Below, one piece after another: positions 8,522 to 17,327 of a stretch of DNA of 64,000 nt; within the stretch, counting starts at the first letter, position 1; each line of letters opens with the position of its first letter. This DNA comes from G963556115 sp963678205 (GTDB taxonomy: Bacteria > Planctomycetota > SZUA-567). Location: NCBI GenBank assembly GCA_963678205.1, contig OY782760.1:558001-622000 (forward strand). The letters run 5' to 3'. The notes under the pieces were generated by a model. It was given only the letters and a program-made list of their open reading frames with translations, was not told where the DNA came from and ran no database searches. The position numbers and the translations under genes are program-made.

Positions 8522-9435
8522 GCCCGCAGAAGAGGCGTAAAGCAGTAGCTCATATTCAGAAAGAATTCAGCGTCTCAGAACGACGGGCTTGTAAAGTAGC
8601 GAATCAACCAAGATCTACTCAACGGCGAGAACATATTGTACCTAGCGATGAAAAAGAACTTATAAAGGAAATCTGCCTGTTAGCCAGTAAATACAAGAGG
8701 TATGGCTATCGTAGAATTACTGCACTTTTAAAGAAAGCTGGTTGGAACCTAAATCATAAACGAGTAGAACGAATCTGGGGAAAACTAGGGTTTAATGCTG
8801 TAAAGAGAAAGCAGAAGAGGCGCAGACAACTTTACAATGATGGTTCTATCCGTCGTCATGCTGCCACTCATGAAAATCATGTATGGAGTTATGATTTTAT
8901 TTTTGATAGAACTTCAGACGGCAAAATCTTAAAGATATTAAGCGTACTTGATGAGTTTACTCGTGAATGCTTGATTCTTAAGGTATCGAGAAAATTAAAA
9001 TCTACAGACGTTATAGATGTTCTAAATGAGTTATTTCTTCTCCATGGTATTCCAGAATATATTCGCAGTGATAATGGCTCTGAGTTTATTGCAGCAGCGA
9101 TCAGGAAATGGCTGAAACAACTCAAGGTTAAACCGTTGTATATAAAGCCGGGCAGCCCATGGGAGAACGGCTATATAGAAAGCTTCCATGGTAGTTTCAG
9201 AGATAAATTATTATCACAGGAACAATTTGACAGCATTTATGAAGCAGAGTTTTTAATAGAACAGTGGCGGGTAGAATATAATCATATTCGTCCTCATAGT
9301 TCTCTGAAATATTTAACTCCAACAGAGTACAGAAACAGTATGAGTAAAAAAGAAACAGAGATTTATTCTGGCAAGTCCTGCGTGGCTACGCCACTTCGTC
9401 CTTGCCAGAATAAAAGTAATATTGTATATTCTTAA
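8497..9435 (+). CDS. IS407-like transposase OrfB (integrase core), -1 frame of OrfA
   Basis: The frame is open from 8497 (just after a TAA at 8494-8496) to 9435 without interruption. No early start codon is needed if it is made by frameshifting. Visible blocks are the HTH_21 region YKRYGYRRITALLKKAGW and the rve core with catalytic Asp in VWSYDFIFDRT, Asp in YIRSDNGSEFIA and Glu in GSPWENGYIESFHG. The C-terminal tail (after SSLKYLTPTEYRNS) runs through a palindrome at 9362-9414. All three catalytic residues are present, so the enzyme looks competent. Confidence 0.9.
   Translation, partial: RIIGGKLLSPQKRRKAVAHIQKEFSVSERRACKVANQPRSTQRREHIVPSDEKELIKEICLLASKYKRYGYRRITALLKKAGWNLNHKRVERIWGKLGFNAVKRKQKRRRQLYNDGSIRRHAATHENHVWSYDFIFDRTSDGKILKILSVLDEFTRECLILKVSRKLKSTDVIDVLNELFLLHGIPEYIRSDNGSEFIAAAIRKWLKQLKVKPLYIKPGSPWENGYIESFHGSFRDKLLSQEQFDSIYEAEFLIEQWRVEYNHIRPHSSLKYLTPTEYRNSMSKKETEIYSGKSCVATPLRPCQNKSNIVYS
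8509..8515 (+). promoter_or_regulatory. candidate -1 frameshift heptamer G-GGA-AAC
   Basis: In the OrfA frame the bases are gaG GGA AAC ttc taa, an X-XXY-YYZ slippery heptamer. Slipping back one base enters the open OrfB frame, just before the OrfA stop. Confidence 0.55.
9362..9414. repeat. nested palindrome inside the 3' end of OrfB
   Basis: The outer arms 9362-9375 and 9401-9414 are perfect 14-base complements. Inside them GTGGC-TAC-GCCAC forms a second perfect stem. The core is much more GC-rich than its surroundings. It adds about 20 codons to the OrfB C-terminus. It looks like an inserted short palindromic repeat, not a terminator: no T run follows on either strand. Confidence 0.7.
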
Positions 9436-9461
9436 GTGGTATCACTAATGGGGGCAGATCA

Positions 9462-9685
9462 AGATTATCTAATTCAAATTTTTCACAATTGAATGCTTTT
9501 ACCGTAGCAATGCCATTCATAAATCGTAACAATGCACTCTTGACCTCCATACCCTTCTGCATGCTACTCGTAGTTGTCCAACGGATTTTCTTCGACAATT
9601 TTTTCATAGCTAAGGTTGCGAATGGTACTCCCACTAAACCACATACCGCTAATTGCCAGTTTATATAAAAAATATATACTTTTGC
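9462..9685 (-). pseudogene. fragment of a second MsbA-like ABC exporter
   Basis: The translation covers YINWQLAVCGLVGVPFATLAM to TVKAFNCEKFELDNL and matches about residues 185-260 of the intact exporter at 5789-7597, with many substitutions. It ends at the IS407-like element right end and, upstream, runs into an unrelated transposase fragment. Only a piece of the membrane domain remains. Confidence 0.85.
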
Positions 9686-9693
9686 TCGTCAAT

Positions 9694-9804
9694 GTACTCA
9701 AATCAGCTGACATTGCCAAGCTTCTATTTCTTGATGAAGCAACTATGAGAAAGTATCACGCTACCTTTACTGCTAATGGCATTGACACCCTTATATATAG
9801 GTAG
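9694..9804 (+). pseudogene. winged-helix transposase N-terminal fragment (IS630-like)
   Basis: The short stretch SADIAKLLFLDEATMRKYHATFTANGIDTL resembles the N-terminal helix-turn-helix of IS630-type transposases. A stop follows at 9802-9804, and no catalytic domain is present. The family assignment is by resemblance only. Confidence 0.5.
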
Positions 9805-9830
9805 TGTCAAGAAAGTTTCGCAAATTTAAA

Positions 9831-10178
9831 TCAGCGGTTTAAATGAGTAAAAGAAGAGTGATCAAATAGCACGCCGGATTGAAATTCTTTAAAACCAATG
9901 AAGTATTGTAGATATGGATTTTCTGCAATCTGTAGAGTAACCTCTCTATCAGAGAGTCCTAGTTGCTCTTTTATAATTAATGTACCTAAAGCAACTTTTA
10001 CATTGAATGGAGTATTGCCAGCTTTTGAAGTGAAGCATTTTTCATAATGCTTCTCAGCTATATCCCATGGGACAAGTTTGGACAATTTAACCCATCTGTT
10101 ATTAGGATCAAGATGCCCAGAAAAAGGTAGGAAGAAGTCAGCTATTTCCGGTTGATTGAGGTTGTCTTTTTTATACAT
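9831..10178 (-). pseudogene. IS1182/IS5-type transposase, N-terminal fragment
   Basis: These 115 codons give the DUF772-like N-terminal domain (ADFFLPFSGHLDPNNRWVKLSKLVPW, then FNVKVALGTLIIKEQLGLSDREVTLQIAENPYLQYFIG). In the family the domain continues into a DDE catalytic part of several hundred residues. Here it ends soon after QSGVLFDHSSF, so only the N-terminus is left. Upstream (about 10205-10250) the words GTGAAGTGCAAG and CTTTGCACTTCATC form an imperfect inverted pair that may belong to the element end. Confidence 0.75.
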
Positions 10179-10418
10179 ATATCACCAAGAGTCAGGAGTA
10201 TAGAAGAGTGAAGTGCAAGTCTTTTCGGGTAAAACAATCAAAACCTTTGCACTTCATCAATTATACATATCGACTTCTCTCGGTAAAACATAATATGAAC
10301 TTATTATTCAGCGAGCCCTAATTAAACCATGTCATTATAATAAATAAAAAAAATTATACAACTAAGCGGTTCTTTTTCTATCTTGGATTCAAGTTCTATA
10401 TCACCGAAGTTACTGGCT

Positions 10419-11736
10419 CTAGGCCTGAACAATATCCGGTCTTCCGATAGAGTAATAGTTTAATCCAGTACTTCGAATAGTCTCCAAGTCATAAATATTT
10501 CTACCATTAAATATTGTATCCCATTTCATCAGATTTTTAATTCGCATAAAGTCAGGACTTCTAAATTAGTTCCATTCAGTACATATTAACAGTCTGTCAG
10601 CATCTCTCAACGCTTCATACATATCATTTTTAAATGTGATTTCTGCGATTTCTTTCTTTGCATTTTCCATAGCAACAGGATCGAATGCAGATATGGTTGC
10701 GCCTCGTTTTATTAACTCATTAGCATTATATACTGCTGGAGCTTCTCTAATGTCATCAGTTAAGGGTTTAAAAACAATTCCCCAAACAGCTAATTTTTTC
10801 CCTGATAAATCATTTGAAAATCTGTCTTCTATTGTGGGTAGTAGTGCTAATCGTTAATTTTTGGTTTACTTGGTCTATAGCATTACATAAAGGCGTGTTA
10901 ACACAGAATTGAGATGCAAAATGTGATATCGCTCGGACATCTTTGAGAAATCAAGAGCCTCCATATCCAAGACCTGCATATAGAAATGCGGATTCTAAAC
11001 GGCTATCTGAGCCAACACCCTGTCTGACTTTTTCAATATCTGCTCCAGTTTTGCTGCAAATTAATGACATTTCATTCATAAGTGAGATACGGCTAGCAAG
11101 TAGGATATTGCTTGCATATTTTACCATCTCTGCACTTTCTGGATCCATAAATAGTATTGGTTTTCCACTACGAACAAATGGCTTATAGATTTCATTCATT
11201 GTTGTTTTTTTTGCAAAATCACAGCGTGTACCAATAACAATTCTGTCAGGTTTCATAAAATTATCTACAGCTGCACCTTCTTTTAAAAATTCAGGATTAC
11301 TGACAACGTGAATGGTAAATTTCGTGTTTTTACTAAATCTTACAAATTATTGTTTGTTTGTTCCAACAGGAACTGTAGATTTGGTGATTATTATAGCTTC
11401 TTGTGGTATACTATCTCTTACTTCTTCTGCAGCTTTTATCATATACTGCATATTAGCAGCACCATCTTCACTCATTGGAATTCCAACAGCTAAAAATATT
11501 GCTTTTTTATCTTTTGACATTTCATTGGTTGAAGTGGTAAATGACAATCTACCTTTACCGATATTTCCTTTTAGTATTTCATCTAGACCTGGTTCAAAAT
11601 GAGGGCACTTGCTTTGTTTGACTGATGCAATTTTATCTTTTGCTATATCACTAATGCAAACAGTATTGCCCATTTCTGCTAAACATGTTCCAGTAACTAA
11701 ACCAACATATCCTGCTCCAACTACACCAATGTCCAT
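10419..11736 (-). pseudogene. ugd: UDP-glucose 6-dehydrogenase with several stops and a frameshift
   Basis: This would oxidise UDP-glucose to UDP-glucuronate, the substrate of the decarboxylase at 2003. Blocks are in order: NAD-binding VVGAGYVGLVTGTCLAEMG, KSTVPVGT, VSNPEFLKEGAAVDNF, LLASRISLMNEMS and LYAGLGYGGS. The catalytic Cys codon after GGS is itself a stop (TGA at 10951-10953). Other breaks are TAA at 11347-11349, a frame change near 10855, and TAA at 10566-10568 where TEWNQF is expected. The C-terminal domain remains readable (LAVWGIVFKPLTDDIREAP, SIGRPDIVQA). Total span fits the usual length of about 440 residues. Confidence 0.9.
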
Positions 11737-11774
11737 GTTTTGTTTCTTTCTAATTTTTAATAGAATTAATAACT

Positions 11775-12672
11775 TTATAATAACGCAAAATCACTAGCTG
11801 TGCTAATTGTTTTATCAAGCTCAGCAAACTTAGGCTTCCATTCTAATTCAGATTTTTTTTTTAGAAGATCCAATAAGCTTTGCAGGATCGCCTTCACGTC
11901 TTGGGGCATCAATAAATTTTACTGTCTTATTACTGATTTTATTTATACTGTTAATAACCTCATGTACGGAATACCCAGAGCCATTTCCAAGATTATACTT
12001 TTTACTCTTTCCTCCACTTAATAAATATTCAAAAGCAAATTTATGCGCAGAAGCTAAATCGCAAACATGAATGTAATCTCTAATGCAAGTACCATCAGGT
12101 GTGTCATAATCGTTCCCGAAGACTTTTAGTTTAAAAGTATCATCATAAGTAGCTTTGATAGCCAAGGGTATTAAGTAGGTCTCTGGGTTATGTTTTTCTC
12201 CAATTCGTCCTTTAGGATCAGCTCCAGCAGCATTGAAATATCTTAATGCAACATAGTTTAATCCATAAGCCTCAGAGTAGTCTTCAAGCATTTGTTCCAC
12301 CATTAGCTTTGACTTGCCATAAGGATTAATAGGTTTCTGTTCAGCGCTTTCAACAATTGGTATTTCCTTAGGTTGACCATATGTTGCACAAGTAGATGAA
12401 AAAATGAATTTGTTTACCTTATTTTCTCTCATCGCTTCAAGAAGTGTTAAGGCTCTGCAGAAATTATTATCATAATATTTAAACGGTTCAGTTACAGATT
12501 CTCCAACATATGCAAATTCTGCAAAATGCATAACCGCATCAATTTTGTAATTCTTAAAGATCAGATTTAATAATTCTCTGTCTCCAGTGTCTCCTAGAAT
12601 AAATTCACAATTATTCACAAATTCACGATGACCGTAAATAAGGTTATCAAGAACTATTGTTTCATATCCTGA
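11775..12672 (-). pseudogene. galE: UDP-glucose 4-epimerase, main 3' part (split by IS, frameshifted)
   Basis: The reading continues the 25-codon fragment at 2940-3014, starting at the IS edge with TCA. It has the SDR catalytic set: SSTCATYG with Ser/Thr, and YGKSK with the Tyr and Lys of the YxxxK motif. RYFNAAGAD, RDYIHVCDLASAH and GxGSGYSVHEV follow. Near the end ten A residues (10 T on the plus strand at 11853-11862) throw the frame off. With one A fewer or two more, SELEWKPKFAELDKTI and a stop at 11775-11777 follow. It lies 38 bases upstream of ugd, so uxs-galE-ugd would have been one operon before the inversion. Confidence 0.92.
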
Positions 12673-12720
12673 TGCAGTGACCTAGAAATGGTAGACACCT
12701 GATCTACGTTTTCTATGCCA

Positions 12721-13587
12721 TTACTTCATGCGCTTTTCATATTCATTAGGCCTAATATATCCCAAGTCCTTCTGGCGGTGGCGCATATTGTAAAATACTT
12801 CGATATACCAGAAGATTTCTTTTCTTGTATCGTTAAGATTAGTAAACTTTCTGCCACGAATAAATTCATGTTTTAATTTCTTAAAAAAGTTTTCCTGAAC
12901 TGCATTGCTCCACAGATCACCAGTTAAACTCATGCTGCATTCTGTACTTCTAGATAAAAGCAAATCCTGAAAATCATCACTGCTATACTGACTACCACGG
13001 TCACTGTGAAACAATAAATATCCAGACTGATTCCTCTGCTCAATTGCATTGTTTAAAGCTTTACAGACAAGAGCCGAATCTATATTTTTACTTACTGACC
13101 AGCCAATGATTTTTCGGGAATACAAGTCCATAACTACTGCAAGATAAACCTATCCTTCAGCTGTTCTAATGTAAGTAATATCTCCTGTCCACTTAAGATT
13201 CTTAAACGCTGTTTTAAAATTTCTATTCAATTTATTCTTAGGAAATTCAAATACATTTGATTTATCCAGCTTAGGGTATCTGTGTCGCCTCCTAAGACAA
13301 ACAAATAGTCTATTTTCATGCATTACCTTACGAACAGTTTCACGTGAGCAAGGAAACTCAGGTAGCTCTGCTTTGAAATCTTCATAAACCTTTCTGTACC
13401 CATATATAGCCTTAGAACGCTTATGAAATACCTTTGCATGAAAAGCAATAGCCTTTCTCTTTTCCTCACAAGAAGAAGGTTTTCTGTTCAAATACTTATA
13501 ATATCCACTCCTGCTTACCTTGAGAACCATGCACATACTCATAATTGAATATTCTGCTCTATGAGTATGAATCCAAGCGAACTTCAC
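12721..13587 (-). pseudogene. IS3-family transposase OrfB with in-frame amber codon (copy B)
   Basis: It is identical in translation to OrfB of copy A on both sides of the break and has the same TAG (13150-13152) in the same Trp position. The DDE residues are otherwise intact. The shared nonsense codon means one copy was derived from the other after the mutation, or gene conversion equalised them. Confidence 0.9.
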
Positions 13588-13877
13588 AGGCTCTCTTTTG
13601 CAAAGAACGCTGTCGCTTTTTTTAAGATTTCATTTTCTTCCTTTAATCTTAAAACTTCTTTACGAAGCCGCCTATTCTCATCAGCTGCATCAGGAATATC
13701 AGGTAAAGATTCAATTCCTATAACATCTGTTTTCTTTACCTTATTAACCCACTGCCTGAGAGTAGTAATGGAGATGCTCACTTGCCTGGCTGCTTCAGAA
13801 ATTGAATGCCCATTTTCAGTTACCAATTTTACTGCTTGGTCCTTAAATTCCTGTGAATAACGTCTTAAGTTTGCCAT
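13584..13877 (-). CDS. IS3-family transposase OrfA (copy B)
   Basis: The 97 residues are identical to OrfA of copy A: helix-turn-helix plus coiled-coil tail, and a seven-base A run (T on the plus strand, 13617-13623) as possible -1 slip site into OrfB. Confidence 0.92.
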   Translation of the reverse strand: MANLRRYSQEFKDQAVKLVTENGHSISEAARQVSISITTLRQWVNKVKKTDVIGIESLPDIPDAADENRRLRKEVLRLKEENEILKKATAFFAKESL

Positions 13878-13945
13878 GATAGTTTTCTCCTGAAATGGTT
13901 ATAACAATTAGTCATTCAGGTGTCTATCATTTCTAGGTCACTGCA

Positions 13946-15079
13946 TCCTTCAATTACAATATTTGGTTTATGATGGCGTCGCTGTATTTTTCCACTAATT
14001 AAACTATGACTATAATAATGAGTCGCTATATATTTTTTTACATTATTCGCTAAAGGAAATACTATTCCTTCTACACCTTTATGCGCATTATAATTATTAT
14101 TTATATAAGAATCTGATATCATTAATAATGAACCATTTTTAACTTTTTTATTCGTAAAAACCCTAACTCCTTTTACATAATTCAATTCAGATTTATTATA
14201 AATATTATTTAGTTTTACAGGTATTATACTATCACAATTTACATTTAATATTGGAATATCTTCTACTTGTACATTGGAAAATTGAGATAATAACTCTACT
14301 TGTTTTTCTGTTATAGTAAAAGAATCTTTATTATCTAAAAACGTAAAACCTGAACTAGTTTTGAATTTTTGACTTAAATAGCTATAACAAGCTCCCTTAC
14401 CATTTGCATTCCAATGATTAATATCATACATTTTATTACATACTCGTATATCTGATTTGCATGATTTTAAGACTGAAGTGAAATCGACAAAATCAACTCC
14501 ATACTCTTTAAGCGTCAAAAAGAAAGGTGCTAACTGCTTACTCCAACTATTATTTTTACTAAACTCTATAGGCAATAATTCTGAGTATAGTGTGGGATTA
14601 TCAGGAATAAAATATGCTGCATATACAGCCCCATTTTTTTGCCAGAATATACTTGCTCCTACAATGTGAACCCTGATTCGATATAGAGTATCTTGATCTG
14701 GCTTATTCTTTCCAATATAATTATATATTGTTTCTCCACTAAACCACTGATTATTTTTTCCTCTAATCGCAGAAGGCATATTAAGCATTTCCTTCATTAA
14801 TTTTCTATATTTGTAAATTATTTGATTACGAAATGGTAGGTTATCATTAAAATAATCTTCTAATTCTATTGGTAATCTTAATAAGGGTATTTCTAAAAGT
14901 TTAGGAAACTTTGCATATGCTCTATTTTCATGTAGTTCTGTTTTTTTAATCGTAATATTACTAACTTGCTCAAATCCTAATAATAATAGCATTAAAGAAA
15001 CAAGTATAACAAACCCTACAGTATAACTTAAATTTAAGTATCTATTAAGATAAATGGTATATTTATTTATTTTATTCAT
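13946..15079 (-). pseudogene. AlgJ/AlgX-like polysaccharide O-acetyltransferase, 5' part (split by IS)
   Basis: This SGNH-like periplasmic acetyltransferase probably adds acetyl groups to an exopolysaccharide. One N-terminal membrane helix (LNLSYTVGFVILVSLMLLLL) anchors it. YFNDNLPFRNQIIYKYRKL and GKNNQWF are typical of the family's N-terminal part. DINHWNANGKGA supplies the Asp-His pair, and LLMISDSY the Ser block. The ATG at 15079 matches the start of the paralogue at 4791 and is preferred over one seven codons upstream. The last 23 residues are missing here: they lie at 4288-4362. The native protein would have about 401 residues. Losing the tail may or may not abolish activity. Confidence 0.82.
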
Positions 15080-15100
15080 CTCTACTCTAAAAGAAAACAC

Positions 15101-15418
15101 AAAAACACACTACAGCTATACAATTTAACAATTTCTAAAGGCAACACTTTCGAACATTCAAACATACTAAGTTTTCATTATCATAAAAAATACCTTACAT
15201 TACGCCCTACACTTCATTTCTCGCTACTTTAAATTCAAGCTAAATTATTCATATTTTTACTGAAATTTGACCTTTTTAATTTTGCATTATATTTGCATTA
15301 TTTCTAATTACTTTTTAAAATATAAATACCCAAAAAAACCTTGAATCTTTCAAAAAGCTATTTTATTACACTAAATTACCTCTTATATTTTCTTTTTAAA
15401 TATAGGTCTCAATAATTA
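15101..15418. other. AT-rich intergenic region
   Basis: About 320 bases lie between the acetyltransferase start and the recR end. The region should carry the acetyltransferase promoter. No open frame, hairpin or repeat of note was seen. Confidence 0.5.
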
Positions 15419-16027
15419 TTATACTCTCTGACGCCCTTTAAGTGCATACTCAAGTGAGCTTGGAGCTGTAGCTTCAAGTTCCGTTCCAGAAGCAAGTCCT
15501 CTAGCTAAGCGAGTTATTACTATCTTTTTTTCAAGCTCTTCTACTAATTCAGTAATATAAGTCGCAGTTACATCACCCTCAGTAGTCGGATTCAGAGCAA
15601 GTATTATTTCCTTTATGTCTGAACTTTCTACTCGCTTTATAAGTTCAGGTATTCTAAGGCTCTCTGGACCAATACCAGAACTAGGGTCAAGTTTCCCCTG
15701 CAGGACATGATATACTCCGTTAAATCCGCCGCATTTTTCAAGAGCAATTATATCTCTAGGTAATTCAACAACACAAATTATACTATTATCTCTTTTATAA
15801 TCGCTACAAATATGACAGAGTTCACCCTCAGCGACATTATAGCATTGCTTACATGCTCGAATATTCTTTTTTACATCCCTTATCGCTACAGCAAGCAACA
15901 TCGCTTCATCACGCGCAGAAGCAAGAATATGAAACGCCATTCTCTCAGCACTCCTGCCACCAATACCAGGTAGTTCTGCAAATTTATCTATCAGATTTTG
16001 AATGGAGTCAGGATATAATTTTGCCAT
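15419..16027 (-). CDS. recR: recombination mediator protein RecR
   Basis: This 202-residue protein acts with RecO and RecF in loading RecA at gaps. It begins MAKLYPDSIQNLIDKFAELPGIG, where the helix-hairpin-helix lies. The four-Cys zinc finger follows (CKQC and CHIC, about residues 57-75), then the Toprim domain (VVELPRDIIALEKCGGFNGVYHVLQGKLDP, GIGPESLRI) and a C-terminal ELEYALKGR-type tail. The ATG at 16027 follows AGGGGA and gives the usual length; an in-frame start ten codons upstream is less likely. Divergent from cobK. Confidence 0.96.
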   Translation of the reverse strand: MAKLYPDSIQNLIDKFAELPGIGGRSAERMAFHILASARDEAMLLAVAIRDVKKNIRACKQCYNVAEGELCHICSDYKRDNSIICVVELPRDIIALEKCGGFNGVYHVLQGKLDPSSGIGPESLRIPELIKRVESSDIKEIILALNPTTEGDVTATYITELVEELEKKIVITRLARGLASGTELEATAPSSLEYALKGRQRV

Positions 16028-16103
16028 AATTCCCCTATACTTTACACTTATAATCAATAAACTAATAGTATTATATCTACTTAGACCTTATGGTGCAAAA
16101 GAA

Positions 16104-16871
16104 ATGAATAAAGAAAAAATCCTACTCTTCGCAGGCATAGCCGAAAGTACAGAAATATCTCAAAAGATTATAAAGTTAGGATATGACATAACACTTTCCA
16201 CAGTAAGTGACGATGAGAAACTTATTCATTCAGATTTAAACTTAACTCGCAAAATAGGAAGAATGAATCAAGACGAAATTTCAACCTATTTAAACAATAA
16301 CGACTTTAAAACTGTTATTTGCGCTGTACATCCATATGCAGCTGATGCCCGTTCAAACATTATTTCTGCATGTAAAAACACCGGTACGACTCTATATATT
16401 TACTTACGGGCTAACTCTAAACTCTCAGAATTTCCTGATAGACTTGAAATATACTATGCATCAGAACATACAGAAGCCGCAAAACTTGCAAACAAATTTA
16501 CAGGAAATATTCTGCTTACAACCGGATCACGGAATTTATCTCCCTATATTGGTATTATTAATAATAGCAAAAACCGTATTTACGTTCGAGCACTCAATTT
16601 TACTGAGTCAGAAGAAGCCCTCAAACAAGTTGGAATTGATTCTGAACACTCAATCCTTGCTAGAGGCCCTTTTTCTATTACTGAAAATATAAATACAATC
16701 AATAAACATAATATTTCAATACTAATAACAAAAGATGGAGGCATTAACGGAGGCACCCCAGAAAAACTTACCGCTGCAGCCCAAACCTCATGCAAAGTAA
16801 TTATGATTTCCCGCCCTCAAGTTACAGAAACATACTTTACGAATATTGACGAACTATTAAAACAATTATAA
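16104..16871 (+). CDS. cobK: precorrin-6A reductase (CobK/CbiJ family)
   Basis: This 255-residue enzyme reduces precorrin-6A (or the cobalt form) in corrin-ring synthesis. Family blocks are LLFAGIAESTEIS at the N-terminus, VICAVHPYAADAR, LLTTGSRNLSPY, the LARGPFSITEN region near residue 190 and TKDGGINGGTPEKLTAA near the end. It stands alone between recR and the arsR unit. Another cobalamin gene, cobU, is 45 kb away. The ATG at 16104 is the first start giving a CobK-like N-terminus. Confidence 0.88.
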   Translation: MNKEKILLFAGIAESTEISQKIIKLGYDITLSTVSDDEKLIHSDLNLTRKIGRMNQDEISTYLNNNDFKTVICAVHPYAADARSNIISACKNTGTTLYIYLRANSKLSEFPDRLEIYYASEHTEAAKLANKFTGNILLTTGSRNLSPYIGIINNSKNRIYVRALNFTESEEALKQVGIDSEHSILARGPFSITENINTINKHNISILITKDGGINGGTPEKLTAAAQTSCKVIMISRPQVTETYFTNIDELLKQL

Positions 16872-16887
16872 AATTTCAAAAATTAAA

Positions 16888-16922
16888 TTGACAAACCCCA
16901 CTAGTTGCCTAAAATGGAAACT
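16888..16922 (+). promoter_or_regulatory. arsR promoter with overlapping ArsR operator
   Basis: TTGACA at 16888-16893 and TAAAAT at 16910-16915 are 16 bases apart. The imperfect palindrome AGTTGCCTAAAATGGAAACT (16903-16922) covers the -10 box. A near-identical palindrome lies before the permease gene (17259-17278). This layout fits autorepression by the ArsR protein. Confidence 0.7.
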
Positions 16923-16958
16923 ATAAAGATTTAAATTATTTAATACACGAGAAAGATA

Positions 16959-17243
16959 ATGCAGACCAAGGACAGAATAGAAGCCAGAGCAAAAATATTC
17001 AAAGCACTCTCACATCCAAGTAGAGTGTATATTATTGAAGAGCTTATCAAAGGCGAACGCTGTATATGTGAATTTGCTGAACTTCTAAATGTCGATAAAT
17101 CAACAGTATCTAAGCACTTTGCTATTCTAAAAGAAGCGAGAATTATAAATACCGATAAACAAGGCACTTCCGTAATTTGCTCTTTGCGCATGCCTTGTAT
17201 TAAAAATTTCTTCTGTTGCACTGAAGAAATCTTAAAAGAATAA
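16959..17243 (+). CDS. arsR: ArsR/SmtB-family metalloregulator
   Basis: This 94-residue winged-helix repressor should leave DNA on binding arsenite or a related soft metal ion. The core is FKALSHPSRVYIIEEL, then GERCICEFAELLNVDKSTVSKHFAILKEARII. The Cys-x-Cys of RCICEF sits where ArsR proteins carry the metal-binding ELCVC motif. More Cys residues lie in MPCIKNFFCCTEE at the C-terminus, as in ArsR proteins found beside DUF318 permeases. It is the first gene of a six-gene operon. Confidence 0.92.
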   Translation: MQTKDRIEARAKIFKALSHPSRVYIIEELIKGERCICEFAELLNVDKSTVSKHFAILKEARIINTDKQGTSVICSLRMPCIKNFFCCTEEILKE

Positions 17244-17258
17244 AAATTTTAGCTTGAT

Positions 17259-17278
17259 AGTTTCCTAATTGGGAAACA
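17259..17278 (+). promoter_or_regulatory. second ArsR operator, upstream of the permease
   Basis: AGTTTCCTAATTGGGAAACA contains the perfect inverted pair GTTTCC/GGAAAC. It matches the operator at 16903-16922 at most positions (shared pattern AGTT-CCTAA--GGAAAC, with small spacing differences). It allows separate control of the permease operon. Confidence 0.65.
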
Positions 17279-17327
17279 ACGAAACTTAAATATAGAATAT
17301 TAATATAAATATAATTAAGGGAACATA

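Larger units (their letters stand above)
8172..9461 (+). mobile_element. IS3-family (IS407-like) insertion sequence
   Basis: The left end TGACGTGTCCCCC and the complement of the right end, TGATCTGCCCCC, are imperfect terminal repeats with the TGA...TCA tips and C-run seen in IS407-type elements. The orfA/orfB frames fill the interior. The flanking bases show no duplication (GCAT on the left, AGAT on the right). The right flank is the middle of an MsbA-like gene, while the left flank is unrelated, so a deletion next to the element is likely. Tips may be off by a few bases. Confidence 0.85.
12673..13945 (-). mobile_element. IS3-family insertion sequence, copy B (1,273 bp)
   Basis: It has the same length, ends and coding content as copy A but lies on the opposite strand. 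In its own orientation the left flank is GGA (acetyltransferase gene) and the right flank TCA (galE), the reverse of copy A's TCA/GGA. The terminal sequences checked base by base, including the single end mismatch, agree with copy A. Confidence 0.95.

Noticed and set aside
9362..9414. Terminator at the end of the IS407-like transposase
   Set aside because: The palindrome lies inside the open frame, 20 bases before the stop, and has no T run on either strand.
1..15100. Prophage, integrative element or defence island
   Set aside because: No integrase, attachment repeats, phage structural genes, nucleases or toxin-antitoxin pairs were found; the region is a decaying polysaccharide locus with insertion sequences.
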